DNA from: JAGHKQ01 sp041920565
Lineage (GTDB): Bacteria > Bacillota > Bacilli > Bacillales > Bacillaceae_G
Reading direction: 5' to 3'
Assembly (NCBI GenBank): GCA_041920565.1
Contig: JBHGXS010000095.1
Coordinates: forward strand, 1 to 50,546
Length of the DNA stretch: 50,546 nucleotides
Positions 1-7,530 of the stretch are shown piece by piece. A program made the position numbers and the translations under genes. How positions within the stretch are numbered: the stretch's first letter is position 1; the number at the start of each line of letters is the position of its first letter. Under the pieces are notes generated by a model. The model ran no database searches, was not told the DNA's origin, and saw nothing but the letters and a program-made list of their open reading frames with translations.

Positions 1-191
1 ACGTGACAGTGCCGTACGCAGTACAAATCGCGAACAAAGGCTACAAGCAAGCTTGCTTAGACAACGAAGCATTATTGAAAGGCATCAACACATTAGACGG
101 CTATGTAACATACAAAGCAGTGGCAGAAGCTCATAACTTAGAGTATGCTGATGCATCCGCTCTTCTTAATGCAGAACCAGTAATGGCTTAA
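1..191 (+). CDS. ald: Alanine dehydrogenase, C-terminal end (partial)
   Basis: The reading frame is already open at the window edge and ends at a TAA, so only about 62 C-terminal residues are present. Motifs such as PYAVQIANKGYKQA and NTLDGYVTYKAVAEAHNLEY match the C-terminal helix and tail of bacterial L-alanine dehydrogenase. That enzyme is cytoplasmic and NAD-dependent, converts alanine to pyruvate and ammonia, and is used in alanine catabolism and in sporulation and germination metabolism. An amino-acid permease follows on the same strand after 67 bases, as expected for an alanine-use pair. The catalytic and NAD-binding parts lie outside the window, so the assignment rests on the tail alone. 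Confidence 0.8.
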   Translation, partial: VTVPYAVQIANKGYKQACLDNEALLKGINTLDGYVTYKAVAEAHNLEYADASALLNAEPVMA

Positions 192-201
192 TGTACAGAG
201 A

Positions 202-228
202 GAGCTGAGAGAGTGCATCTCTCAGCTC
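202..228 (+). other. Strong hairpin between ald and permease
   Basis: A perfect 11-bp stem, GAGCTGAGAGA pairing with TCTCTCAGCTC around a 5-base loop, starts 10 bases after the ald stop. No T-tract follows, so it is not a typical intrinsic terminator. It may be an mRNA processing or stability hairpin that sets the ratio of the two genes. Confidence 0.5.
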
Positions 229-258
229 CCGCTTACTTGCAGAGGAGGAGAGGAAAAC

Positions 259-1671
259 GTGAGCAGTTTGTTTAAGAAAAAATCAATTGCAAGTTTGCTT
301 CAGCAAGGGGAAAAAAAGAAATTAGAGAAAACGTTGGGGGCGTTTGATCTAACATTATTAGGGATCGGTGCCGTTATCGGGACAGGTGTAATGGTGCTGA
401 CGGGATTAGTTGCAGCAAGAGACGCAGGCCCTGCCGTTATTTTTTCTTTTATGCTGGCGGCGATTGTGTGCGGATTTGCAGCGCTATGTTATGCGGAATT
501 TGCTTCTACGCTGCCTGTATCCGGAAGCGTTTACACGTATACGTATGCCACAGTAGGGGAATTTTTTGCTCATTTAATGGGCTGGACGTTGCTGTCCGTG
601 TACATTTTAACAACTTCAGCGGTTGCCAACGGATGGTCCGCATATTTTAACAATTTCTTGGCCGGCTTTAACTTGGAGCTGCCAAAGGAGTTTGTCACAA
701 TTCCGAGCAACGGGGGCATCATCAATCTTCCGGCTATCTTGATTGTCTTATTCATTACATGGCTATTATCACGCGGTACGAAAGAAAGTAAGAAAGTGAA
801 CAACTTGATGGTTCTTGTCAAGCTTGTCGTAATCGGCTTGTTCATTGTGGTCGGAGTATTTTATGTAAAGCCTGCCAATTGGACTCCATTCATGCCGTAT
901 GGAATTGAAGGAGTAATGGCAGGAGCAGCTGCCGTATTCTTTGCATTCTTAGGATTCGACGCGGTGTCCACTTCTGCAGAAGAAGTAAAAAATCCGCAGC
1001 GTGACTTGCCGATCGGGATTATTTCTTCTTTAGTCGTTTGTACAATCCTGTACATCATCGTATGTCTTGTAATGACAGGAGTTGTACCGTACTCTGAACT
1101 GAATGTTCCGGAAGCGATGGCTTATGTATTGCACTCTGTCGGACAAAATGCGGTTGCCGGCATTATCGCAGTCGGCGCTATCATCGGGATTATGGCGGTA
1201 ATCTTTGCTTATATCTATGCATCTACTCGCATTTTCTTTGCGATGAGCCGTGACGGGTTATTGCCAAAAGTATTTGCCAACATGAACGAGAAAACAGGGG
1301 CACCTGTATTTACAACATGGTTAACAGGTATCATAAGCGCTCTGATCGCAGGTTTAGTAGACTTGAAAGAGTTGGCGAACTTAGCAAACATCGGCGCATT
1401 ATTGACGTTTGCGATGGTCGGAATTTCCGTTATTTTATTACGCAAGTCTCATCCAAAATTGAAGCGCGGCTTTAAGGTGCCATTCGTGCCGGTATTGCCG
1501 ATTATTTCAGTGGGATGCTGCTTATTCTTAATTGTTAACCTGCCGTCAACAACATGGCTATACTTTGGCATTTGGCTAGTGCTTGGAACTGTAGTGTATT
1601 TTGCTTATTCCAAGAAAAACAGCCATTTACAAAATGAAGTGGAAGAAATTCAGCTGAAGAAAGCAAACTAA
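259..1671 (+). CDS. APC-family amino-acid permease (YfnA/CAT type)
   Basis: A 470-residue, very hydrophobic protein that should sit in the cytoplasmic membrane with about 12 helices. The N-terminal TLGAFDLTLLGIGAVIGTG motif is the unwound substrate-binding helix 1 typical of the cationic amino-acid transporter branch of the APC superfamily. The downstream FFAFLGFDAVSTSAEEVKNP and SRDGLLP segments are also family hallmarks, and the length is normal. The start is GTG at 259, placed 8 bases after the AGGAGGAG ribosome site. It follows ald and may take up alanine or a similar amino acid for that enzyme, but substrate specificity cannot be read from sequence. A good terminator follows. Confidence 0.88.
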   Translation: MSSLFKKKSIASLLQQGEKKKLEKTLGAFDLTLLGIGAVIGTGVMVLTGLVAARDAGPAVIFSFMLAAIVCGFAALCYAEFASTLPVSGSVYTYTYATVGEFFAHLMGWTLLSVYILTTSAVANGWSAYFNNFLAGFNLELPKEFVTIPSNGGIINLPAILIVLFITWLLSRGTKESKKVNNLMVLVKLVVIGLFIVVGVFYVKPANWTPFMPYGIEGVMAGAAAVFFAFLGFDAVSTSAEEVKNPQRDLPIGIISSLVVCTILYIIVCLVMTGVVPYSELNVPEAMAYVLHSVGQNAVAGIIAVGAIIGIMAVIFAYIYASTRIFFAMSRDGLLPKVFANMNEKTGAPVFTTWLTGIISALIAGLVDLKELANLANIGALLTFAMVGISVILLRKSHPKLKRGFKVPFVPVLPIISVGCCLFLIVNLPSTTWLYFGIWLVLGTVVYFAYSKKNSHLQNEVEEIQLKKAN

Positions 1672-1688
1672 GGGGAATTTTATATAGA

Positions 1689-1722
1689 AGCGTTGAGGAA
1701 GAGGGGACCTCAACGCTTTTTT
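1689..1722 (+). terminator. Intrinsic terminator after permease
   Basis: The stem AGCGTTGAGG pairs with CCTCAACGCT and is followed by a run of T. It closes the ald-permease unit. Confidence 0.85.
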
Positions 1723-1890
1723 ATATTCTATAGCTTTATAAAAACATATATTTAGAGCAGGTTCTAAAATAATGGATAATAAAAAGCGTGGAGAGAGCAA
1801 TCTCGCTTTTTAGTGCTTACATTGTGCTAATGTTCTCTTACTTTTTCTGTCAGGCTATTCTATAATCTAAATTGTGATAAAGAGAGGACA

Positions 1891-2162
1891 AGATGGGAAT
1901 CGTCTTTTTTAGAACTGGCACTGGAAGAAGCAAAATAATTGTTAATGCAAGTATGTCGTACACTAGATGCTGAAGATGTTGCTTATGGTTATATTTAGAG
2001 CAACCAGGGGTACATCCTGAATTTGGTAGCGTAAAACTTAGGGAACAATTATCCACATGGGTTGCGCACGACCTCAGCCACATAGCTCAAGTAAGAGTGA
2101 CGGCAAAACGCTATCAAAAAGATGTAGGGCCTTGGAAGGCGTATCTTCGAATCATGAAATAA
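1891..2162 (+). pseudogene. DinB-superfamily protein, decayed remnant
   Basis: Two out-of-frame coding pieces belong to one gene. The first (about 1891-1938) reads RWESSFLELALEEAK and then stops. The second (about 1998-2162) reads QPGVHPEFGSVKLREQL, then STWVAHDLSHIAQ, then VGPWKAYLRIMK and a stop. The HDLxHIAQ histidine motif and the VGPWKxYL tail are typical of DinB/YfiT-like four-helix metal-binding proteins. No intact start or continuous frame remains, so this is a relic. The exact 5' border is unclear. Confidence 0.7.
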
Positions 2163-2246
2163 TAAAGCTCATGAGAAGCGTTGCCATAGAGCATTTCTTT
2201 TTCATATGGTATAAACTGAAATGAATTTGGACAAGGAGAAGTTCTG

Positions 2247-2489
2247 ATGATACAAGCAATGCTTATATTTTTATTGGCGGAATAGCCCTTATGTTATACG
2301 GCATCATTGCTACTTGGCAGGTTTTCCCTAATTTTGGCCGTGTATATGCTGCCTACGGCGGTGTTTTTTATTGTGATGAGTTTGTTTTGGGGATGGTGGG
2401 TAGATAAGAAAACTCCCGGTTCATACGATTGGATTGGCGGATTTGTTTGTTTAATCGGCGTTGGAATTATGCTTTGGCCAAGAGGATGA
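2247..2489 (+). pseudogene. YnfA/UPF0060 family membrane protein, deleted and frameshifted
   Basis: ATG at 2247 sits behind an AAGGAGAAG ribosome site and begins MIQAMLIFLLA. The sequence then jumps directly to GGIALMLYGIIATWQVFPNF, GRVYAAYGGVF, and after a frame change IVMSLFWGWWVDKKTP and CLIGVGIMLWPRG. These are the parts of the small four-helix YnfA family (about 108 residues). Roughly residues 12-40 are missing, and one extra T in the T-run near 2367-2372 moves the last part into another frame. The remaining sequence cannot make the full protein. The family's function is poorly known; it resembles small multidrug-resistance proteins. Confidence 0.8.
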
Positions 2490-2510
2490 GTGCTTCCGAT
2501 TTCCTAAATA

Positions 2511-2542
2511 AAAAACCTTCAGCTGGCTGCTGAAGGTTTTTT
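2511..2542 (+). terminator. Intrinsic terminator
   Basis: The stem AAACCTTCAGC pairs with GCTGAAGGTTT and is followed by T residues. It survives as the terminator of the broken ynfA-like gene. Confidence 0.85.
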
Positions 2543-2623
2543 GCAATTCTATTAAAAAAATTTTGTTCCACCCCCACAAAACTGACGCTTTCTACGAAAC
2601 TTTATTATAGAGGGAAAAAATAG

Positions 2624-2662
2624 GGATTTATATTAAGAGAAATCGGATTTATATAAGAGAAA
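2624..2662 (+). repeat. Direct repeat pair, 18-19 bp
   Basis: GGATTTATATTAAGAGAAA is repeated 21 bases later as GGATTTATATAAGAGAAA. It lies in the spacer before the small gene at 2719 and could be a tandem duplication or an operator pair. Nothing else is seen in the 2543-2705 spacer. Confidence 0.5.
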
Positions 2663-2718
2663 CCGCTATTATACAGTGTTTTACAGGGTATCGATACTAC
2701 ATACTGGAAAGGAAGATT

Positions 2719-2940
2719 ATGTTGAAGGAATTTCATGTTTGTTACACTTTGGAAGCTGATATTAAATGGGAAACAATAATAAAAAAAGCAAATGCAACGA
2801 AAGAAGATATTATACAGGAAATATTGGAAAAGCTGGAAAACAGCAATTATTTTTTCTTAAAAAGTGATGACGGAGATTATATCATAAATACTTCTTCTGT
2901 TCGTTATGTGCGCATAGTAGAGGAAAAGGTGTTAGCGTAA
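2719..2940 (+). CDS. Small acidic hypothetical protein
   Basis: A 73-residue protein of unknown function. ATG 2719 is preceded by GGAAAGG at a good distance, and a terminator follows within 20 bases, so it looks like a real monocistronic gene. The sequence is soluble and charged, with a helical middle (KKANATKEDIIQEILEKLE) and a beta-like C-terminal part. There is no signal peptide, membrane segment or cysteine cluster beyond a single C. I do not recognise the family. Confidence 0.65.
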   Translation: MLKEFHVCYTLEADIKWETIIKKANATKEDIIQEILEKLENSNYFFLKSDDGDYIINTSSVRYVRIVEEKVLA

Positions 2941-2959
2941 CAAAAGAGAGATTGTGAAG

Positions 2960-2986
2960 AACTATGCTTGAGAGGCATAGTTTTTT
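2960..2986 (+). terminator. Intrinsic terminator
   Basis: AACTATGC pairs with GCATAGTT and six T follow. Confidence 0.8.
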
Positions 2987-3151
2987 CATTTTCTTCATTT
3001 CATATGTCATGGAAATGAAAAGATAAATGTCCGTTGATGCAGGTGCGAATACAGGATTTTGTAATGATTATGAGGAAATAAAGCATGTATATAAATTAAA
3101 ATGACAATATTTTAACCAGGGTTGATATATGTGTTAGTATGTAATAAACAT

Positions 3152-3321
3152 ATGAAAGACGATTAGAACTGCCTCATATTCGAAAAGCTCCAACCGGCGT
3201 GAAATGTGCGTTTTGCAATGAAAATGCAGCAGTACGAATGTATTTTGCGCATAAACCGGCACCAAGAAAGAAAAAATCGTGCGGCAACTGTACAAAATGT
3301 TCCTGTCTTGTGGCAAACTAA
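3152..3321 (+). pseudogene. Small cysteine-rich (zinc-ribbon-like) protein, frameshifted
   Basis: The frame that ends in TAA at 3319-3321 reads LELPHIRKAPTGVKCAFCNE, then VRMYFAHKPAPRKKKSCGNC, then TKCSCLVAN. This is a compact protein with CxxC, CxxC and CxC groups. It has no start codon of its own. A possible ATG at 3152 runs MKDD and stops, but one added base near 3160 would join MKDE directly to LELPHIRK. I infer a one-base deletion (or sequencing error) in a roughly 56-residue zinc-ribbon-like gene. It ends 29 bases before the chromate-transporter gene, so it could once have been co-transcribed with it. Confidence 0.5.
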
Positions 3322-3350
3322 AAGAGAAAGAAACTAAAGGAATGATTATC

Positions 3351-3923
3351 ATGAAACAACTAAATATCTTTATTGCCTTTTTCCGCAGCAGCATGCTCGG
3401 ATATGGAGGAGGACCTTCGACCATTCCTTTGGTACATAAAGAAGTGGTCGAGCGCTTTAAATGGATGAATGACGAAGAATTCGGCGATGTATTGGCAATC
3501 GGAAATACTTTGCCTGGTCCGATCAATACAAAAATGGCAGGGTATATCGGATACCGCGTGGGCGGATTTGTCGGAATGATCAACGCAGTTTTGGCGACGG
3601 TGCTGCCAACCATCATTTTAATGGTCATTTTACTAACCACATTAGTCACATTCAAGGATTTAAAATGGGTTCAAGGCATGACAAAAGCCATCGTCCCGGT
3701 CGTGGGAGTCATGCTTGGCGTATTAACGTGGCAATTCGTGCAAAGCTCCGTAAAAGGATTGAAGTGGCCTTTTACAATCGGACACCTTATCGCAGGCATT
3801 ATTTTAATGGAATACTTTCATTTACACCCCGGATTTCTGATTGGAGCACTCCTGTTATTTGCATTAATGAAACCTTCCCGTACTGAGGAAGGGAAGAAGA
3901 AAGAGAAAGGATTATCAGCGTAA
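3351..3923 (+). CDS. chrA: Chromate transporter, short CHR subunit 1
   Basis: A 190-residue membrane protein of the chromate ion transporter (CHR) family, short-chain type. The hallmark FRSSMLGYGGGPSTIPLVHK opens the protein, followed by LAIGNTLPGPINTKMAGYIGY and several hydrophobic segments. Short CHR proteins work as pairs encoded by adjacent genes, each supplying one half of the transporter. The next gene is the second half, overlapping by TAATG (stop 3921-3923, start 3923), which implies translational coupling. I chose ATG 3351 because AAAGGAAT lies just upstream; an earlier in-frame start would add a non-conserved tail. The B. subtilis equivalents are YwrA/YwrB. The physiological substrate is uncertain. 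Confidence 0.87.
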   Translation: MKQLNIFIAFFRSSMLGYGGGPSTIPLVHKEVVERFKWMNDEEFGDVLAIGNTLPGPINTKMAGYIGYRVGGFVGMINAVLATVLPTIILMVILLTTLVTFKDLKWVQGMTKAIVPVVGVMLGVLTWQFVQSSVKGLKWPFTIGHLIAGIILMEYFHLHPGFLIGALLLFALMKPSRTEEGKKKEKGLSA

Positions 3924-4447
3924 TGATTTATTGGGACATATTTTGGGCGTTCTTTGTTGCCAACATTTTAGGGTACGGCGGAGGTCCAGCCACCATTCCG
4001 CTCATCCAAAAAGAAGTGGTCGGCCGCGGGTGGCTTACCAATCAAGAGTTTAACGAAGCTCTCGCAATGGGGAACTCGCTACCCGGTCCGATTGCCACAA
4101 AAATGGCCGGCTATATCGGATTTCATGAAGGAGGAGTACTCGGCTCATTTCTGGCAGTATTTGCAACGGTCGCCCCATCTCTCATCCTCATGTTGACCCT
4201 GATGGGAATCCTGTATAAATATCGCCATTCTCCTCAAGTCAAACGAATGACTCTCTATGTCAAGCCGACCATCGCAGTTTTACTCGGCATTATGGCCTTC
4301 CGATCGTTTCAAGAATCCTACTTTCAAATCGGCATCGGTCACCTGTTATTTTTAGGTGTAGGCAGCTACATATTAATGGAAAAAATAAAAGTACATCCCG
4401 CTTTTGTTGTGATGGGAGCGTTGGTGTACGGAGCGCTGAACTTATAG
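3923..4447 (+). CDS. chrA: Chromate transporter, short CHR subunit 2
   Basis: The 174-residue partner of the preceding CHR subunit. It shares the same signature in slightly different form: WAFFVANILGYGGGPATIPL, LAMGNSLPGPIATKMAGYIG and a hydrophobic C-terminal half. The start codon overlaps the upstream stop, so the two halves should be made in equal amounts and assemble in antiparallel orientation in the cytoplasmic membrane. A terminator shared with the convergent gene follows within 10 bases. Confidence 0.87.
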   Translation: MIYWDIFWAFFVANILGYGGGPATIPLIQKEVVGRGWLTNQEFNEALAMGNSLPGPIATKMAGYIGFHEGGVLGSFLAVFATVAPSLILMLTLMGILYKYRHSPQVKRMTLYVKPTIAVLLGIMAFRSFQESYFQIGIGHLLFLGVGSYILMEKIKVHPAFVVMGALVYGALNL

Positions 4448-4455
4448 TAAGTACG

Positions 4456-4490
4456 AAAAACCCAATGAAAGTTTATCATTGGGTTTTTCT
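4456..4490. terminator. Bidirectional terminator
   Basis: AAAAACCCAATGA pairs with TCATTGGGTTTTT. It separates the convergent chromate transporter pair and the YczE-like gene. Confidence 0.9.
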
Positions 4491-4491
4491 T

Positions 4492-5109
4492 TTAATTAAC
4501 TGCGGCATTTGACCTGTTTTTTATACGTTCAATCATTTTGGAAAAGAACTGAATAACAGGTCCGACAGAGAATGTAATCACTAGTGTCCCAATATTGATT
4601 GGTCCGTGCAATATAAATGCGATGACAAGGGCAACGAGCTCTCCCAATGTTTTCGCGGTCATTAAGCTGACATTGAATCTTGTCTTTAATGCCACCATAA
4701 GCGTATCGATAGGGTTAAGCATCGGCATTTTCGCATATAAATAAAGTGCCACACCGAGGCCGATTATTACGATTCCGATTACGAGAATCATCCAGCGCTG
4801 TACAACGTCTTGCGGATTCCAATCAGCAAACACCTGCAGCAGCCAAAAATCGACTAACGCTCCGATTAGCACGAAAGTAATGGCTGCAAGAAATTGCGGC
4901 TTTTCCCGCAGTAAATACGCATTAATAAACAGCAACACAGCTTGGTTAATAATCATCCACGTTCCGACCGTCAAGCCGAATGTGTTCGATTCCCCGACAG
5001 CTAAAGCATCCCACGCTCCCAATCCTACATTTGCTTTTATGGTTAAGCTGATGCCGAATGTTATAATGATAATCCCTATTGCAAATAACAAAACCCTGCT
5101 GCTTTTCAT
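4492..5109 (-). CDS. YczE/YitT-like integral membrane protein
   Basis: A 205-residue protein with about five hydrophobic helices. The N-terminal GISLTIKANVGLGAWDALAVG, the following FGLTVGTW and the later GLGVALYLYAKMPMLNPIDTLM are the two internal repeats of the YczE/YyaS/YitT family. The family's function is not established; B. subtilis YczE influences lipopeptide production. The start (5109) has the ribosome site AAAGGAGTATG upstream on the minus strand. It appears monocistronic. Confidence 0.8.
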   Translation of the reverse strand: MKSSRVLLFAIGIIIITFGISLTIKANVGLGAWDALAVGESNTFGLTVGTWMIINQAVLLFINAYLLREKPQFLAAITFVLIGALVDFWLLQVFADWNPQDVVQRWMILVIGIVIIGLGVALYLYAKMPMLNPIDTLMVALKTRFNVSLMTAKTLGELVALVIAFILHGPINIGTLVITFSVGPVIQFFSKMIERIKNRSNAAVN

Positions 5110-5402
5110 TTCATACTCCTTTCAAGCCATTTCTGGTTGTCATACCAATCCATTATAAAGGAAACGGAACAAAATTACTGCGTATTTCTAAAAAAATCAA
5201 TCACATCTGGAAATTGAGCAAAGAAAAAAGATATCAAGCCATTAAGATTTGGTATCATTTTTTCTTGCAATTCCTAACGTATTCGCTCTTGGATACAATA
5301 TAATGCTTCCTTTTTTAATAGTTTATAATGATTTCCTTTATATATCCAATTCAGTTAAGATGGTTTAATAGAGGAAGTGATAAAGAAGGAGGAAATCTTA
5401 TA

Positions 5403-5847
5403 TGATTAAATATAAAGGGATTTTCATCACAGTAATCCTTTTTTTATTGGTCTGACAGCACTTAACTTCTTAGGTCCCTATAATGTGCTGCAAGCGATGG
5501 CGCCCGCCAAACTGTCAGCTGTTCCAGAAATAGAGAAAGAATTGCAGACCATAAGCTGGTCAGTATTGCTTCTTTCTATAAGGAAGCACATCCGGATTTG
5601 CAAGAGGTGCAATACCGTTTAAGAGGCATGGCTACGCTTGAAGAATATAGAAAGCAGAAGGCAGGGAATTTTCTTATCCGTTTCGCGGAAAACATTCTCC
5701 AGAAAGAAGGGGCGAACCTCTGGCGGTGCAACTCCAGAACATCCGTAAGTGAATACTACAAGAAATTAGGCCTTTTTGAGAAGGAAAACGTATTTGATAT
5801 TCCCGCTATTGGACCCCCATAACCTGATGTACAAGACTTTGAAATAA
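5403..5847 (+). pseudogene. Composite relic: unknown N-terminus joined to a GNAT acetyltransferase fragment
   Basis: An AGGAGGAAATC ribosome site and ATG 5403 begin MIKYKGIFITVILFLLV, which stops. A one-base shift at the T-run continues as LTALNFLGPYNVLQAMAPAK, then LSAVPEIEKEL. From about 5544 another frame gives DHKLVSIASFYKEAHPDL, LRGMATLEEYRKQKAG, then LIRFAENILQKEGANL and YYKKLGLFEKENVFDIPAIG. This second part is the C-terminal half of a GNAT N-acetyltransferase. A further shift at 5814-5818 is needed to reach its natural end GPHNLMYKTLK (stop 5845-5847). At least three frame breaks and a probable gene-gene junction make this a relic. The first part is not recognised. Confidence 0.7.
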
Positions 5848-5873
5848 TAAAAACGCCATCAAAAATGACGTTT

Positions 5874-6038
5874 TTATGCTCTGATCTTTTCTTCTATACA
5901 TGTATTATATACTTTTAAAAGGGCAGCATCATCCAGCTGAACAACACCTTCTTCATCGATTCCCTTCATTCGCTCCAAAATGGCTCTCTCATATGCTTCT
6001 CTCTCTAATTCACTTAAAAAATATGTGTGTATTACCAT
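5874..6038 (-). CDS. Small conserved-looking hypothetical protein
   Basis: A 54-residue, mostly helical, charged protein starting MVIHTYFLSELEREAYERAI. I chose the ATG at 6038 because GAAAGGA lies 7 bases upstream on the minus strand; longer readings have no ribosome site. It lies 13 bases downstream of another small gene on the same strand, suggesting a two-gene operon. There is no signal peptide or membrane segment. Function unknown. Confidence 0.6.
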   Translation of the reverse strand: MVIHTYFLSELEREAYERAILERMKGIDEEGVVQLDDAALLKVYNTCIEEKIRA

Positions 6039-6051
6039 TGTTTTTTTCCTT

Positions 6052-6258
6052 TCATCGTTGCAAGATTTTACTTTTAAAAAGATACTCATAATACTCATGC
6101 TCTTCCGCATCTAAAATGGTAATGGCATCCGAAGGAAAATAATTGGAGATGGCTTTTGAAAACCGTTTTGCTTCGTCCATGCTCTCAAACTTTTGGATAA
6201 TATCGTAATAGCTGACGCCCTCTAACACCTTTTGCTCACATACATAAAAGCACAACAT
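6052..6258 (-). CDS. Small hypothetical protein, first gene of a two-gene operon
   Basis: A 68-residue acidic soluble protein beginning MLCFYVCEQKVLEGVSYYDI. The start at 6258 has AAAGGAGAG upstream on the minus strand. The pattern FESMDEAKRFSKAISNYFPS suggests an alpha/beta fold. The gene at 5874-6038 follows closely. I recognise no family. Confidence 0.6.
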   Translation of the reverse strand: MLCFYVCEQKVLEGVSYYDIIQKFESMDEAKRFSKAISNYFPSDAITILDAEEHEYYEYLFKSKILQR

Positions 6259-6354
6259 AGTATCTCTCCTTTACCCGACTTGTACTTTTTATAAAGCAAG
6301 TTTCATGCCAATGAGAGAATACGGCAGACAAGAGGTTTTTTCAGAAAAATAAGA

Positions 6355-6447
6355 TATATTTCCGTTTTTTCGGAAAATAACTCATTCCTGAAGCGCGGAC
6401 AATTCCGAGATAGCGGAAAGGAAATACGGGAACTTTTAGGGAATTCA
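6355..6447 (+). repeat. Cluster of TTCCG/CGGAA palindromic repeats
   Basis: The spacer holds a perfect hairpin TTTCCG-(T)6-CGGAAA at 6359-6376, then GCGGACAATTCCG and ATAGCGGAAAGGAAATACGG further on. Several half-sites of the same word are packed into about 90 bases, which resembles the short palindromic intergenic repeats scattered in many Bacillus chromosomes. No gene is seen in this stretch. Confidence 0.4.
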
Positions 6448-6477
6448 TATATGAAAAATAGAAGGGGGATTAATTCT

Positions 6478-6606
6478 TTGAGTCGATTTTGGCGTTAAAA
6501 AGCGCCTATAGCAGTGTATTTTAACATCGTTACGTATTTGGCAATGATTTCGCTTATCTACATTATTGTTTGTATCATGCATAGAAGAGGTAAGCAATCG
6601 ATTTGA
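6478..6606 (+). pseudogene. Tiny single-helix membrane protein with an in-frame stop
   Basis: An AGAAGGGGG ribosome site precedes TTG 6478. The frame reads LSRFWR, a TAA (6496-6498), and then continues in the same frame as KAPIAVYFNIVTYLAMISLI and YIIVCIMHRRGKQSI before TGA. Basic N-terminus, one long hydrophobic helix and basic C-terminus are coherent across the stop, so this looks like a roughly 42-residue membrane peptide gene with a nonsense mutation. The function is unknown. It converges with the broken haemoglobin gene. Confidence 0.45.
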
Positions 6607-6613
6607 AAAAAGA

Positions 6614-6634
6614 AAAGGGCACAAGCGGCCCTTT
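6614..6634 (-). terminator. Terminator of the globin pseudogene
   Basis: AAAGGGC pairs with GCCCTTT. On the minus strand it is followed by a T-rich tract, so it mainly serves the leftward gene. Confidence 0.7.
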
Positions 6635-6644
6635 GTTGTCATAA

Positions 6645-6985
6645 TCATTTCCCCAACACATGCGGCTTTAACGGAAGCAGCTGATTGGCAATTGTGGTAA
6701 TATCCTCATCCGATACATGTACCTCTTTTAAAGAAGCTGCTAAATTTTCCACTACTGCGTCCCAATGCTCTTCTTGCAAATTCAGGCCTTCATGCGCTTT
6801 TTCCATAGAACGCCCCGTCTCAGCGCATACGAGATAAATGCGGTTTGATGGCGGCGTTGCTTTTCCATATCCGTGTTGGCAAAGAATTGATTGATTCTAT
6901 CGTCTGCCAGGACTTTTTTATAAAAGCTGTCCACCACCTGTGCGATCATTTCTTTTCCTCCCAGCTTTTCATACAACGTACTCAT
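6645..6985 (-). pseudogene. Group I truncated haemoglobin, frameshifted
   Basis: ATG 6985 follows AAGGAG on the minus strand and gives MSTLYEKLGGKEMIAQVVDS, then FYKKVLADDRINQFF and RRHQTAFISYAL. This is the typical start of a 2-on-2 globin including the distal and heme-contact region. The natural continuation ETGRSMEKAHEGLN...LPLKPHVLGK is present but in another frame. Compared with the usual ALGG-A-ETG sequence, about 10 bases are missing at the junction near 6812-6820. The predicted product would stop after about 67 residues and lose the proximal heme histidine (the H of EKAHEGL), so heme binding is unlikely. Confidence 0.8.
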
Positions 6986-7157
6986 TATGTACACTCCTTT
7001 TATTATTCATTCTTATCTATTATTCCCAAATATACAAAAGACAAACAGTATTAGTTACCAATGAATAGAAGAAAACAAGATATCTATAAGAAGTTAATTA
7101 GAATATTTTTAATTTTTATAATACAATAGAATAGAAAGATATGGAAGGAGGGGGAAT

Positions 7158-7523
7158 ATGCTTCAAAAGCTGGAATGTGTGTCTATTCATACAGTCAACA
7201 TCGATAAATCCTTACAGTTTTACAAGTCCCTTGGTTTAACGGAAGGCTGACACATTGAACGAACATTGGAAGATGAATATGTTTGGAGACTAATAGGATT
7301 AAAGTTTCCTTCAAAGCAAAGCTCTGAGTGGGTATTAAGCAACCATCCCAAGGTTACGTTTACCGAAGTGGGAATTTTAGTGGACAATGTGAGACAGGCC
7401 TATGAAAAAATGCGAAAGAGCTCGGAAGTACAATGGATTCGCCCGCCATTTGCGACGGAATCCGGTCACGTGGCAGTCATGGAGGCATCGGACAAAAACG
7501 TGTTTGTCCTTGTAGGAAAGTAA
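7158..7523 (+). pseudogene. VOC (glyoxalase/bleomycin-resistance) protein with a TGA nonsense codon
   Basis: GGAGGGGGA precedes ATG 7158. The frame runs MLQKLECVSIHTVNIDKSLQ, then FYKSLGLTEG, TGA at 7248-7250, then HIERTLEDEYVWRLIGLKFP and on to VAVMEASDKNVFVLVGK. Both halves are in the same frame and together form one 121-codon VOC domain of normal length. In related proteins the position after LTKG is tryptophan, so TGG to TGA is the likely single change. A product restarted downstream would lack the first beta strands of the fold. Confidence 0.8.
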
Positions 7524-7530
7524 AAAAAGA

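Noticed and set aside
3134..3655. Long leftward open frame (173 codons) across the chromate transporter
   Set aside because: It is antisense to the clear CHR signature, has no ribosome site and no recognisable protein features.
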